A stretch of DNA of 64,000 nucleotides, from assembly GCA_021498095.1 (NCBI GenBank), contig JAIZWK010000001.1, forward strand, positions 2,405,666 to 2,469,665, in the 5' to 3' direction. Positions 37,557 through 45,744 of the stretch are shown here, one piece after another; positions within the stretch are counted from its first letter, which is position 1; each line of letters begins with the position of its first letter. A program made the position numbers and the translations under genes. The DNA is from Candidatus Harpocratesius repetitus. Lineage in GTDB: Archaea > Asgardarchaeota > Lokiarchaeia > Sigyniarchaeales > Promethearchaeaceae. Under the pieces are notes generated by a model that searched no databases, was not told the DNA's origin, and saw only the letters and a list, made by a program, of their open reading frames with translations.

Positions 37557-38208
37557 ATACCATATTCATGAAAAAGTACGTTAAAGTTTTAGGATTCGAA
37601 ATTGAATAATAATGCGAAAATTGTAACGTGTTTATTTTTTCCTGAACAAATCGGATCAAAAAAATTTTTGCCGCGAATAAGTCAAAGATTTCTACTCTCT
37701 TCACGGCTGAATTTTAAATTATAATTATCGAATCATCTGGAAAGAATAGAAAAAATTGATATTTAGGTTTGTGAGTAAAATTAAAAGAAAAACGATTGTT
37801 TTATGAGGCTTTAGTAATTTTTTTTAATTTAATCAAAATCTATCTTTTGAGCCAATTTTCATGACAATACTTCCATGCATCCAATTATTATTTGAGTCGG
37901 TATTTTTACAATCTTAAATTCGATTAATAATTTCATATTTTTATCATTTTTCTTTGAATTATTGACTTAATCTTATTTTTTTTCTTTAACTATCTTTCGA
38001 CAAATTTAAAATTAGGATAGATTTGGGGATTGTGGAAAATTTAGAGAAGATTTTCGGATTTCCTTCAATTCTTTGAATTCTGCTATAACCTCTTATATAA
38101 AGGTTTTTTATATTTGCATTTTTCATCGAAAAGATTCTTAAGCAAAATTTCATCCTTAACTTTACGGTCTATTTTATATTTCTTATTTTCCACATTTTTA
38201 GGCCTTTT
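37557..38208. other. Intergenic, no feature seen
   Basis: About 650 very A+T-rich bases between two minus-strand genes. The 63-aa ORF at 37513-37704 overlaps the membrane gene start and looks like noise. T-rich blocks at 37970-37990 may serve as a terminator for the DtxR-type gene if read on the minus strand. Confidence 0.5.
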
Positions 38209-38865
38209 TTAGGGAATGACAAAAATTTGTTCTGCTAATTGTCTGTCTATTGCAAACCTGGAATCTTTTATCGTTAAAACTTGATTATATTTATTTCGAC
38301 ACGAGATCTCAATCCTTTGTCCAGGATATATTCCCAGGGCTATTAATTTATAGAACATTTTTTCATTTTTCAGAGAAATCCGATAAATCGTTGCATAGGG
38401 AAGAGTAAATTTTGACAATGGAATGCTATCTATATTACTTAATTTTTGAGTAAAAATGATTTTTTCAATGTCATGATTCGAAATCATATGTTCAAGAATA
38501 TGGGCGATTTTATGCTTGTTTATTGATGGAGTTTCTGTTTGAAAAGCAGATTCGATGGCTTCATATTTTCGCAAAATGCCCTTTCCTATTTCTTGTCCCT
38601 TTTCTAATAAGATAATCCATCCATTATCTATAATTATTAGATTTTGATTTTCCATTATTGTAAGTATTCGCCCCAATTTTTTCGAATCTGGGCAAATTTT
38701 TTTTAAAAGATGAAGTTGTATTTGTTTTTTTTCTTCTTGTACAATTGCTCGTAAAATATCTTCGCCTAAATCTTGCAATTCGGACCAAATTAAATCAAAT
38801 TTCTTTGAATTTCGACTAAATCTTCGTTGTCTTTGTCTTCTTCGTTGGAAACGATGTTTTGGCAT
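38209..38865 (-). CDS. DtxR-type metal-dependent regulator with FeoA-like domain
   Basis: 218 aa. The N-terminus is Arg-rich (RFQRRRQRQRRFSR), followed by a winged helix (DLGEDILRAIVQEE ... LGRILTIMENQNLIIIDNGWIILLEKGQEIG) and a DtxR-style dimerisation segment (AIESAFQTETPSINKHKIAHILEHMIS, where family members bind Fe/Mn through H and E). The C-terminal ~70 residues are an SH3/FeoA-like domain (LIALGIYPGQRIEI). It lies about 230 bases downstream of the feoAB operon on the same strand and is the prime candidate to bind the DtxR-type boxes near feoA. The metal (Fe or Mn) is not determined. Confidence 0.8.
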   Translation of the reverse strand: MPKHRFQRRRQRQRRFSRNSKKFDLIWSELQDLGEDILRAIVQEEKKQIQLHLLKKICPDSKKLGRILTIMENQNLIIIDNGWIILLEKGQEIGKGILRKYEAIESAFQTETPSINKHKIAHILEHMISNHDIEKIIFTQKLSNIDSIPLSKFTLPYATIYRISLKNEKMFYKLIALGIYPGQRIEISCRNKYNQVLTIKDSRFAIDRQLAEQIFVIP

Positions 38866-39096
38866 TTTTTTCTCCTTTTTTTCATGATAAAATTTCTTAG
38901 AAATATTAAAAAACTAAAAAATTAAAAAAGTAAAAATTGTTAAAACTGCTAAAACTGCTAAAAAAGAGCCGAGAAGTTAATCTTAATAACATTTTCGATG
39001 AACAACATTTGTCAACATCTGTATTATTGAAGTGAACTTCTCGCTCATGAATAGAAATTATATGATTAATCTTTATTTCCTATAATCTTGATTTTA

Positions 39097-39570
39097 TCAC
39101 ACTTTTTCAAAAATTATATATTTTTTCTTCCAAATTCTCAAAACGGGCAGATTAATAAAGAAAAGCATCATCTCCAGATGGAAACCTGAATACCAATTCC
39201 ATCCCTCAAAATTCATTTGAATCAAAAGATCGAGAATTTGGCATCCATAGATAAGGATACTTAATCCACCAATTCCTAATAATAGAAATCCCCCTCCAAT
39301 AATGAAACTATATGCTTTTGATGGATTTAATTTCAAATTCGTTAGTGCACTGATATAAATTATTAATGATAGCACCATAATAAAGAGTCTAATTAGAAAA
39401 TCTGGCCAACTTCCGGTTATTTCGGATAAACCGATAGGATCTAGTGTTTCACCGGATAAAAATGGGATTTTAATCCATAAAGATAATACTTCTAAGGCAA
39501 TAATCAAACATATAAAGAATAGATTAAGGACTGCAATTAGCTTCATTATTTGTGGATAATTTTCTTTCAT
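39097..39570 (-). CDS. Four-helix membrane protein of the feo operon
   Basis: 157 aa, with four hydrophobic segments (IMKLIAVLNLFFICLIIALEVLSL, FLIRLFIMVLSLIIYISAL, YSFIIGGGFLLLGIGGLSILIYG and the C-terminal FHLEMMLFFINLPVL). Its ATG overlaps the feoB stop by one base (TAATG), so it is translationally coupled to feoB and probably contributes to iron uptake or metal delivery. No named family recognised. Confidence 0.7.
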   Translation of the reverse strand: MKENYPQIMKLIAVLNLFFICLIIALEVLSLWIKIPFLSGETLDPIGLSEITGSWPDFLIRLFIMVLSLIIYISALTNLKLNPSKAYSFIIGGGFLLLGIGGLSILIYGCQILDLLIQMNFEGWNWYSGFHLEMMLFFINLPVLRIWKKKYIIFEKV

Positions 39571-41540
39571 TAGAAATATACACCTCCGATTAATTGAACC
39601 AAAAATGCCATAAAATAGGCTAATCCTAATCCATAAAGAACACTAAATATAGTCCATTTCTTAGAGCCTGTTTCTTGATAAATAGTACCGAGAGCTGCAA
39701 CACAAGGGGTGTAAAGTAAAATAAATACTAAAAAGCTGTAGGCAATTACTGGAGATGAACCAAATTCCATGAATATTGTTGGACCTAAACTTGGTAAAGA
39801 TTCACTAACTCCAAGCATTAATGCAAAAGCGGAGATCACAACTTCTTTTGCGATAAATCCAAAAATAATTCCGATAACAGCAATAACGCCGAAATGTAAA
39901 GGGCTGAAAATAGGTTGAATGAATTTTCCAAATGTATAAAGATATGATTCATTCGGCGAACTTCCTAAAGGAAATACTTGCAAAAACCATAGAATAATTA
40001 CGGTTACTAATATGATTTTACCAGCTTTCTTAAGAAATTCACGACCCCGTTCCCACATATGAATTACGGTATATTTCACAGTTGGAAAACGATAGTCTCC
40101 TAATTCTAATAAAAATAGGCTTCTTTCACTTTTCAGAACAAATTTTTGTAGAATAAGAGCCATAGAAATGCCGACTATTATACCTAATAAATATAGACTG
40201 AAAACTATACCCCCTGCATTTTCTCTCCACACCACTCCTGCTATTAAGATATAAACGGGCAATCTAGCGCTGCATGAGATATTTTGATTTATCATTATCG
40301 TCACTAAACGATCTTTTTCCGATTCAATTGAGCGGGCGGACATTATTGCTGGAATATTACACCCAAAACCAAGTATCAAAGATACAAAAGATCTTCCATG
40401 CAATCCTAACTTGTACATAAAACGATCCATCACAAATGCGGCTCGAGAGAGATATCCTGAATCTTCTAAAAATGATAAAACAAGAAACATCAAAAAGATG
40501 TTGGGTAAGAAGATTATTATCGAACCAAACCCATTAATCAAACCATCAACAAGAAATGAACTTAATAGCGATTCTCCTAACAGATTTATAATCAGAACAC
40601 CTAGCTTTTCTTGAATAAGTTCAATTAAACTCATAAATGGGGTTGCAACTTGAAATGTAAATTCAAACATAGCCCACAAGATAACCAAAAATATTGGAAT
40701 TCCAAGATATTTATCTAAGAAAAATTGATCTAAAAATCCACTAACACTAAAATGATTTCTTGGACTTTTATAGCAGTTTTTAATAATTTCACTTATATAT
40801 GAATACCTAGCGCTTGCTAATAAAATTCTATCCTCCTTTTTAACAAGTTTTTCTATATCACCTATTATTTTTTCTCCATCTGGGATTTCTCTTATTTTTT
40901 CAAAAACTTTTTCATCTTTTTCCAAGATTTTGATTGAAATCCAGCGTAAGTTATCATCTTTTTGAAATTGATCATACTTAGTCAGAATATCTTTAATTTG
41001 AGTTATGCGACTCTCAATTTCTTCATCATATAAAACTCTATCATCCTTTAACGAAGACGATTTCAATTCTTGTTTAATTAGCTTTTTTAAATCTGATATT
41101 CCTTCATCATTGATTGCAGCTGTGGAAATCACCGGACTTTTTAAATACTTCTCCAGTTTTTTTAAATCAATTTGAATTTTTTTTTTCCGAACAATATCCA
41201 TCATATTTAATACAAAAATAACCGATACATTGATTTCTTTTAAAAGAAGTCCTAAATACAAATTTCTTTCTAAATTTGTCGCATCGAGAATATCAATAAC
41301 AAGTTGTGGAGAATCTTCTAAAATATAATTTCGTGCAATTAAATCATCAATCGCAGTGGCTGTTAAGGAATATGTTCCTGGAAGATCCACAACAGTAATA
41401 TTATCCATTTTTCCAGTTTTTTTTTCAACCGTTACTCCAGGCCAATTTGCAACATGGGCTTTGGAACCAGTTAATGCATTAAACACAACTGTTTTTCCCA
41501 CATTAGGATTTCCTATTAAAGCTATTGTCTGCTCACTCAC
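39570..41540 (-). CDS. feoB: Ferrous iron transporter FeoB
   Basis: I start at the GTG at 41540 (MSEQTIALIGNPNVGKT), with GAGGTGG 6 bases upstream and an 8-base overlap with feoA; the track's ATG adds five residues. The N-terminal G domain has G1 GNPNVGKT, G3 DLPGTYS and G4 NMMD, and a helical GDI region follows. The membrane part has the Gate motifs (GFGCNIPAIMSAR, and the second gate with CVAALGTIYQETGSKKW). Transports Fe2+ into the cell, regulated by GTP. Key residues look intact. Confidence 0.96.
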   Translation of the reverse strand: MSEQTIALIGNPNVGKTVVFNALTGSKAHVANWPGVTVEKKTGKMDNITVVDLPGTYSLTATAIDDLIARNYILEDSPQLVIDILDATNLERNLYLGLLLKEINVSVIFVLNMMDIVRKKKIQIDLKKLEKYLKSPVISTAAINDEGISDLKKLIKQELKSSSLKDDRVLYDEEIESRITQIKDILTKYDQFQKDDNLRWISIKILEKDEKVFEKIREIPDGEKIIGDIEKLVKKEDRILLASARYSYISEIIKNCYKSPRNHFSVSGFLDQFFLDKYLGIPIFLVILWAMFEFTFQVATPFMSLIELIQEKLGVLIINLLGESLLSSFLVDGLINGFGSIIIFLPNIFLMFLVLSFLEDSGYLSRAAFVMDRFMYKLGLHGRSFVSLILGFGCNIPAIMSARSIESEKDRLVTIMINQNISCSARLPVYILIAGVVWRENAGGIVFSLYLLGIIVGISMALILQKFVLKSERSLFLLELGDYRFPTVKYTVIHMWERGREFLKKAGKIILVTVIILWFLQVFPLGSSPNESYLYTFGKFIQPIFSPLHFGVIAVIGIIFGFIAKEVVISAFALMLGVSESLPSLGPTIFMEFGSSPVIAYSFLVFILLYTPCVAALGTIYQETGSKKWTIFSVLYGLGLAYFMAFLVQLIGGVYF

Positions 41541-41754
41541 GAATTTCCACCTCAATTTTCTGGCATTCTTCTTTTCTTAAAGAGAGTGAATAATTCTTAA
41601 TTTCAAATTCGAAAGGATCTCCAACAGGTGCTTTTCGAATTAGTTTTATTTCTGAACCTGGGATTAATCCCATTTCTAAAAGGCGATGTAAATCGGAATC
41701 AACTTTTTTAATGATTCCTATTTCTCCAATCTTCAATTCTGACAACAAAATCAT
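41533..41754 (-). CDS. feoA: FeoA, SH3-like iron-transport accessory protein
   Basis: 73 aa with the SH3-like core: IGEIGIIKKVD, LHRLLEMGLIPGSEIKLIRKAPVGDPFEFEIKNYSLSLRKEE. In other organisms FeoA binds FeoB and affects its activity. First gene of the feoA-feoB-39097 operon, with inverted repeats immediately upstream. Confidence 0.95.
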   Translation of the reverse strand: MILLSELKIGEIGIIKKVDSDLHRLLEMGLIPGSEIKLIRKAPVGDPFEFEIKNYSLSLRKEECQKIEVEIRE

Positions 41755-41765
41755 GGTATAACCTC

Positions 41766-41824
41766 AAGTTTAGATAAAATCGAAATTTAGCTTTATTTAT
41801 CTAAACTTTTTTAGGCGTGTCTAA
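41766..41824 (-). promoter_or_regulatory. feoA upstream region: 13-bp inverted repeat and DtxR-type box
   Basis: AAGTTTAGATAAA (41766-41778) and its exact reverse complement TTTATCTAAACTT (41796-41808) frame the feoA promoter side. Immediately beyond is TTAGGCGTGTCTAA (41811-41824), an imperfect palindrome close to the TTTAGG-n-CCTAAA type of site bound by DtxR/MntR-family regulators. Inferred to be the iron-responsive operator of feoAB. Confidence 0.6.
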
Positions 41825-41991
41825 TAAAAATTAGTTATATTATTATTTAAAAGTTTCTTTTTGATTGTTATAGGAATAACAGAGATTTTTATTCAGAATT
41901 ACTTAAATATTAAATGTATTAAAATAAAATACATCAAAATTTAATCAGCCGGAAAACTTAAAGAATATTATTAAATAAAAATATATTATTA

Positions 41992-42005
41992 TTAGACATG
42001 TCTAA
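41992..42005 (+). promoter_or_regulatory. Perfect 14-bp palindrome centred on the feoC-like start codon
   Basis: TTAGACATGTCTAA is self-complementary and shares TTAG...TCTAA with the box near feoA. The ATG at 41998 sits at its centre, and an A+T-rich TATA-like stretch (AAATATATTATT) lies just upstream, so a bound repressor would block transcription start of a leaderless message. Confidence 0.65.
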
Positions 42006-42306
42006 AACAAAAAAGAAGATCCTACTAAATCGAGATTTAATCCCTAAAATTCTTCAGCATATTGAAAATGCAGGTATCATCGATCTTGAACGAATAGTTA
42101 TTGATTTTGATATAACACAAAATCTTTTGAATATGATTCTCGAAGATTTAATTAAGGAAAATCTTATAGAAACGATTGATGATATAAAGACAAATTGTAA
42201 TTTAAATTTAAAATGCTCTCATTGCCCGTTTGCAAAAAATTGTGGAAATACAATCAAAAAACGATATTTATTAAAGAAATCATCTGTTGATCTCATCAAC
42301 TATTAG
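41998..42306 (+). CDS. FeoC-like winged-helix protein with cysteine cluster
   Basis: 102 aa. Residues 10-60 form a winged-helix-like pattern (DLIPKILQHIENAGIIDLERIVIDF ... NMILEDLIKENLIETI), followed by CNLNLKCSHCPFAKNC, a four-cysteine cluster as in FeoC proteins, which can bind an Fe-S cluster. It is divergent from feoA and probably completes the Feo system as a redox or oxygen sensor or stability factor. No Shine-Dalgarno is present and the start codon is inside the operator palindrome, so it is probably leaderless. Confidence 0.72.
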   Translation: MSKTKKKILLNRDLIPKILQHIENAGIIDLERIVIDFDITQNLLNMILEDLIKENLIETIDDIKTNCNLNLKCSHCPFAKNCGNTIKKRYLLKKSSVDLINY

Positions 42307-42382
42307 TGAAAGAATTTTAAAATTCAAAATAATTATGCTTTTCACGCTTTTACCTTAGCCTATAAACCCAATATTCCATGGT

Positions 42383-42402
42383 TACGGTCATTAATGACCG
42401 TA
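42383..42402. promoter_or_regulatory. Perfect 20-bp palindrome
   Basis: TACGGTCATTAATGACCGTA is fully self-complementary. It lies between the feoC-like gene and the 332-aa gene and is not near an obvious promoter of either. It could be a regulator site, a resolution site or a terminator-like hairpin. No copy was noticed elsewhere in the window. Confidence 0.6.
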
Positions 42403-42503
42403 TGTCAATATCTTGAACAATCGGGGTTGTACCCGAAATTTTTTTAGCATTTAATAGGAGAGAAATCAAGTTTTTACTTTTATTTTATACCATGTTTTTC
42501 CTA

Positions 42504-42544
42504 TATCTTGACATGTTTTTCTATAAAATTTTTTAAAGGTTAAG
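42504..42544 (+). repeat. Left imperfect direct repeat flanking the 332-aa gene
   Basis: TTGACATGTTTTTCTATAAA and the following ATTTTTTAAAGGTTAAG recur at 43856-43897 with a few changes. A weaker match also lies further upstream (about 42335-42370 with 43777-43810). Confidence 0.6.
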
Positions 42545-42635
42545 CATGAAAAAGAAAATTTGAAATAAATATATGAGAAAGAATAAAGGATAGAATAAAT
42601 TAAAGAATAAACGAATAAAAGAAAATGGCATAAAA

Positions 42636-43634
42636 ATGAAGAACCACAGCGAATGGTTGATGAATTATTTTAACAATATTTACAACGATGATAATTATAC
42701 AGATGAATATGATGACGATGATTATGAAAGATTTCCACTCGCTCCTGAGGATGAATATCCTTTCGGGTTTCAATACGGGCTTCCACTTCCAATTAATATT
42801 CCAACCGATGATTTCGGCGTTCCCCTTCATCCGTATTGGCGTTTTTACCACTATGAGCGCCTACTCGACCCGAAATCGCTTTCTCCCTGCTTCATTCCTT
42901 CAAGGATCTATTTTCCATTTCCCGAACCTATTCCTCACAAAGCTGAATATATTTTTAAGGTCATGCACTATTTCTGGGTGATGGGAATCGATCTACGGCA
43001 GTATCCATGCGATTACAGTTTTAAATGGTATATCATGCCGTTTCCTTCTTCCGAAATAGTGCCCCGAGCCCGAGACGGCTTACCCGAGTCAAATTTCTGG
43101 TTAGCATTGTATTTCGTACGGCAAGTCCGACCCAATTTTCCGATTCCAGCTTATGATAAAAACGGCTATCCAGTTTTTGAAAACGGATTTGATGTAATAA
43201 ATGATAATTATCCAGAAGAGCGAAAGGCAATACTTGACTTTTTTTATAAAAAGATGGAATTTGATTCTCAATCTTTAGAAATAAACTTTATTTTAAGTTT
43301 TATTGAAAGACCGGATAAGGATATTAAAACGTATACCTATTCCGAAATAGTCGGCAAATTCCCCAAGCTCGAGATTCCGTTCAATCCGCCCACCATTCCC
43401 GATATGGCGTTTGCATACATCAAAATCAACAGTTCGGTTGAAGATGTTTCTCTTGATCCTAATTCATTTCCTCATGGATTTACGGCTCGACATCGGAAAC
43501 TTCTGCTGATGTTGGCTACACCTTCAATTCTTACGCTTCTACAGGAAAATCTGCCTTCCAGCGATCCACTGATTCAAGATATTTTGCAGAAATTTAAGAA
43601 AAAGCTGCCTAATTCTCCTTATTCGATTATGTAA
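42636..43634 (+). CDS. Compositionally distinct 332-aa hypothetical protein
   Basis: No family recognised. The protein begins with an Asp/Tyr-rich acidic stretch (YNDDNYTDEYDDDDYERF), then is rich in Pro, Phe, Tyr and Trp (FQYGLPLPINIPTDDFGVPLHPYWRFY), with helices towards the C-terminus (TARHRKLLLMLATPSILTLLQENLPSS). No signal peptide or membrane segment. The coding sequence is clearly richer in G+C (CGC, GGG, CCG-bearing codons) than its neighbours, and imperfect repeats flank it on both sides. Together these suggest recent acquisition. ATG 42636 follows AATGGCATAAAA without a clear Shine-Dalgarno. Confidence 0.65.
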   Translation: MKNHSEWLMNYFNNIYNDDNYTDEYDDDDYERFPLAPEDEYPFGFQYGLPLPINIPTDDFGVPLHPYWRFYHYERLLDPKSLSPCFIPSRIYFPFPEPIPHKAEYIFKVMHYFWVMGIDLRQYPCDYSFKWYIMPFPSSEIVPRARDGLPESNFWLALYFVRQVRPNFPIPAYDKNGYPVFENGFDVINDNYPEERKAILDFFYKKMEFDSQSLEINFILSFIERPDKDIKTYTYSEIVGKFPKLEIPFNPPTIPDMAFAYIKINSSVEDVSLDPNSFPHGFTARHRKLLLMLATPSILTLLQENLPSSDPLIQDILQKFKKKLPNSPYSIM

Positions 43635-43855
43635 ATATTTTAAAAATTTTTTAATTCAGCAATTTTAAAACAATACTTACCAAAAGAATCTGAATTTTAA
43701 CAGGATGATTATAATAGTTTATTCAAACTGCTTAAAGGGGAAAAAATAACCGCCGAATTTAAAAGATAGATGCATGTATTCCGCCTTTTTACTTTAGGGA
43801 TGTAAACCATGAGGTTAAGTCAAATGAGCAATAACAAGTTTGCGTTGCTTTTTTT

Positions 43856-43897
43856 AGATCTTCTCATGTTTTATCATAAAATTTTTTAGAGGTTAAG
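43856..43897 (+). repeat. Right imperfect direct repeat flanking the 332-aa gene
   Basis: Counterpart of 42504-42544, ending in the same GGTTAAG. The distance between copies is about 1.35 kb and both are in the same orientation. Confidence 0.6.
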
Positions 43898-43923
43898 TTT
43901 AAAATTCTTCTTAATTCTTTCTT

Positions 43924-44082
43924 CTAATTCTCTCCCAATTTTATTTCTTTATCAATTTCTTCTGATTCTTCTGATTCTTCTGATTCTTCAGATTCTTCAG
44001 ATTCTTCTAATTTGTCATTTGTTCTATTAATTTTATCTATTTTTTCACGAATCTCTTTCTTTTCTATTTTCTTTTCAATCAT
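43924..44082 (-). CDS. Small acidic Ser/Glu-repeat protein (52 aa)
   Basis: Too short for the ORF track. It starts MIEKKIEKKEIREKIDKI and contains a five-fold EES tract before ending IDKEIKLGEN. It lies in the gap before the GIY-YIG gene, divergent to it. The strongly charged sequence and low-complexity DNA (repeats of GATTCTTCT on the plus strand) mean it may be coding or a simple microsatellite; coding is plausible because the flanking residues also look helical. Confidence 0.35.
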   Translation of the reverse strand: MIEKKIEKKEIREKIDKINRTNDKLEESEESEESEESEESEEIDKEIKLGEN

Positions 44083-44164
44083 TTCCTTAATAACACTCTA
44101 AAAACTATCGGAATTTATTAATCTACTCTAAATTTAACTTGTATATTTTGAAAAAGTGATATGC

Positions 44165-45592
44165 ATGGAGGAAATTGATTGTAATGATAATGATTCGTCA
44201 AAATTATCTTCAAAAAATAAATATCTCCAAAACTATGAAGAAAAACAAAAATTACATGGTGAATATGAACTAATTATTAATCATCCATATGAAAATGCTA
44301 AGGAATCTTTAAAAAATAATCAAATAAAAACCCAAATCAAATCAAAATCTCAAATCAAATCAAAATCTCAAATCAAATCAAAATCTCAAACCAAATCAAA
44401 ATCTCAATTCTCACCGAATTTTATCAAATCTAATTTAACTTTTTCTGATTTTCTCTCAATAATTGCAAAGGAAGAAATTAGCTATCCAAATCAAGGAGAT
44501 TCAAGATCTTTTCAAGAAGTTACTCCTATCCGTAAAATAAAAGTAAAAAGTAAACAAACACCTTATTTAGACGGAAAAATTATACCGGATTATCGACTCT
44601 CTAAAAATCAACAAAAAAAGCTTATAGATACTCTAGAAAATAACATTCCTCCAAGCATTAACCCAAAATATAAACGACAGATAACAAATGGAACAATCTA
44701 TATGTGCTATTGTCATCTAAACGGAAAACCTTATTTTGGAGAAACATATCGTTCTTTGACTCAAAGATGGAAAGAACATCTTAAAATCTATAAAAAAGAA
44801 AATCAAGTTACCCGATTTAATCGCGCTTTGCGTAAATATCATCCAGAAAATTTCTCCTGTAATGAAATTCAGATAATTGAAAAATGTAGCGTATGGACTT
44901 TGAAACGTGCAGAAGCTTTCTACTCTGTAAAATTTAATACATTAAATCCCAATTGTGGCTATAATATGACATTAGATGGTCCAGGTGGTGTAAATACAGA
45001 TGAACAAAATGAAAAAATATCAAGAGGTTTAAAAGGTCGTTTAAGAAAAGAAGAAACTAAACAAAAAATATCAAAAAGATTAAAAAATCGACCAAGTCCA
45101 ATGAAAGGTAGAAAACAAACTCCAGAACATATTAAAAAAAGAGTTTCTAAACTGAAAGGAAGAAAACCATCAGAAATAACAAGAAGAAAAATTAGTAATA
45201 GCCTCTCTGGACCTAATCATTTCCTTTTCAACACTCACTTGCCTGAATCTTGGAGAAAAAATATAAGTAAAGGAAGAAAAGGAATAAAAAATTCATTAGA
45301 AAGTCTTGCTAAAATACGAGAAACAAAAAGAAAGATCTTTTATCAAAAAAATTTTGGTTTAAATCCAGATGATCTTGAATTTTTTGAAAGTCAAATTCAA
45401 CAAATTGATGAAAAATTGCGTGATTTCATATATCAAGGTAAAGAACTTCAATGTATTGCTGATTTGATGAAAATAGATATAAACACATTAAGAAACTATA
45501 TTTCTCGTATATATGGTCAAAGAAGTATACGTCTGGCTCGAAATATTGAAAAGAGAAAAAGGAAATCAACAGGCATAAATCAAGAATTATAA
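44165..45592 (+). CDS. GIY-YIG/NUMOD3 endonuclease-like protein
   Basis: About 475 aa. I use the ATG at 44165 (MEEIDCND); the track begins at a GTG three codons earlier. A GIY-YIG core lies at ~180-265 (IYMCYCHLNGKPYFGETYRSLTQRWKEH ... AEAFYSVKFNTLNPNCGYN). It is followed by tandem NUMOD3-like DNA-binding repeats (KISRGLKGRLRKEETKQKISKRLK, MKGRKQTPEHIKKRVSKLKGRK), and a C-terminal winged-helix-like end. This is the build of group I intron homing endonucleases, here free-standing with no intron visible. The N-terminal half carries a KSKSQI repeat and is disordered. The G-I-Y of the motif is degenerate (YMCY). Confidence 0.78.
   Translation: MEEIDCNDNDSSKLSSKNKYLQNYEEKQKLHGEYELIINHPYENAKESLKNNQIKTQIKSKSQIKSKSQIKSKSQTKSKSQFSPNFIKSNLTFSDFLSIIAKEEISYPNQGDSRSFQEVTPIRKIKVKSKQTPYLDGKIIPDYRLSKNQQKKLIDTLENNIPPSINPKYKRQITNGTIYMCYCHLNGKPYFGETYRSLTQRWKEHLKIYKKENQVTRFNRALRKYHPENFSCNEIQIIEKCSVWTLKRAEAFYSVKFNTLNPNCGYNMTLDGPGGVNTDEQNEKISRGLKGRLRKEETKQKISKRLKNRPSPMKGRKQTPEHIKKRVSKLKGRKPSEITRRKISNSLSGPNHFLFNTHLPESWRKNISKGRKGIKNSLESLAKIRETKRKIFYQKNFGLNPDDLEFFESQIQQIDEKLRDFIYQGKELQCIADLMKIDINTLRNYISRIYGQRSIRLARNIEKRKRKSTGINQEL
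44333..44407 (+). repeat. 18-bp in-frame repeat encoding (KSKSQI)n
   Basis: About four copies of CAAATCAAATCAAAATCT encode the hexapeptide repeat in the N-terminal linker of the GIY-YIG protein. Confidence 0.85.
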
Positions 45593-45744
45593 ATCAAGAT
45601 ATTAAAGCCAATTTTGCTAAGTTTCATTCAGCTCCTTATTTTCATAAAAAAGGGCAGAAAAGTATGAAAAAAAAAGTGAAAAGAACTCGAAACATCAAAA
45701 CGAGTTTTTACGAGCCCTTTTAGAAATATAGTATAATAGGAATT

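Noticed and set aside
37513-37704. 63-aa minus ORF
   Set aside because: Overlaps the start of the 7TM-longin gene in another frame; no features.
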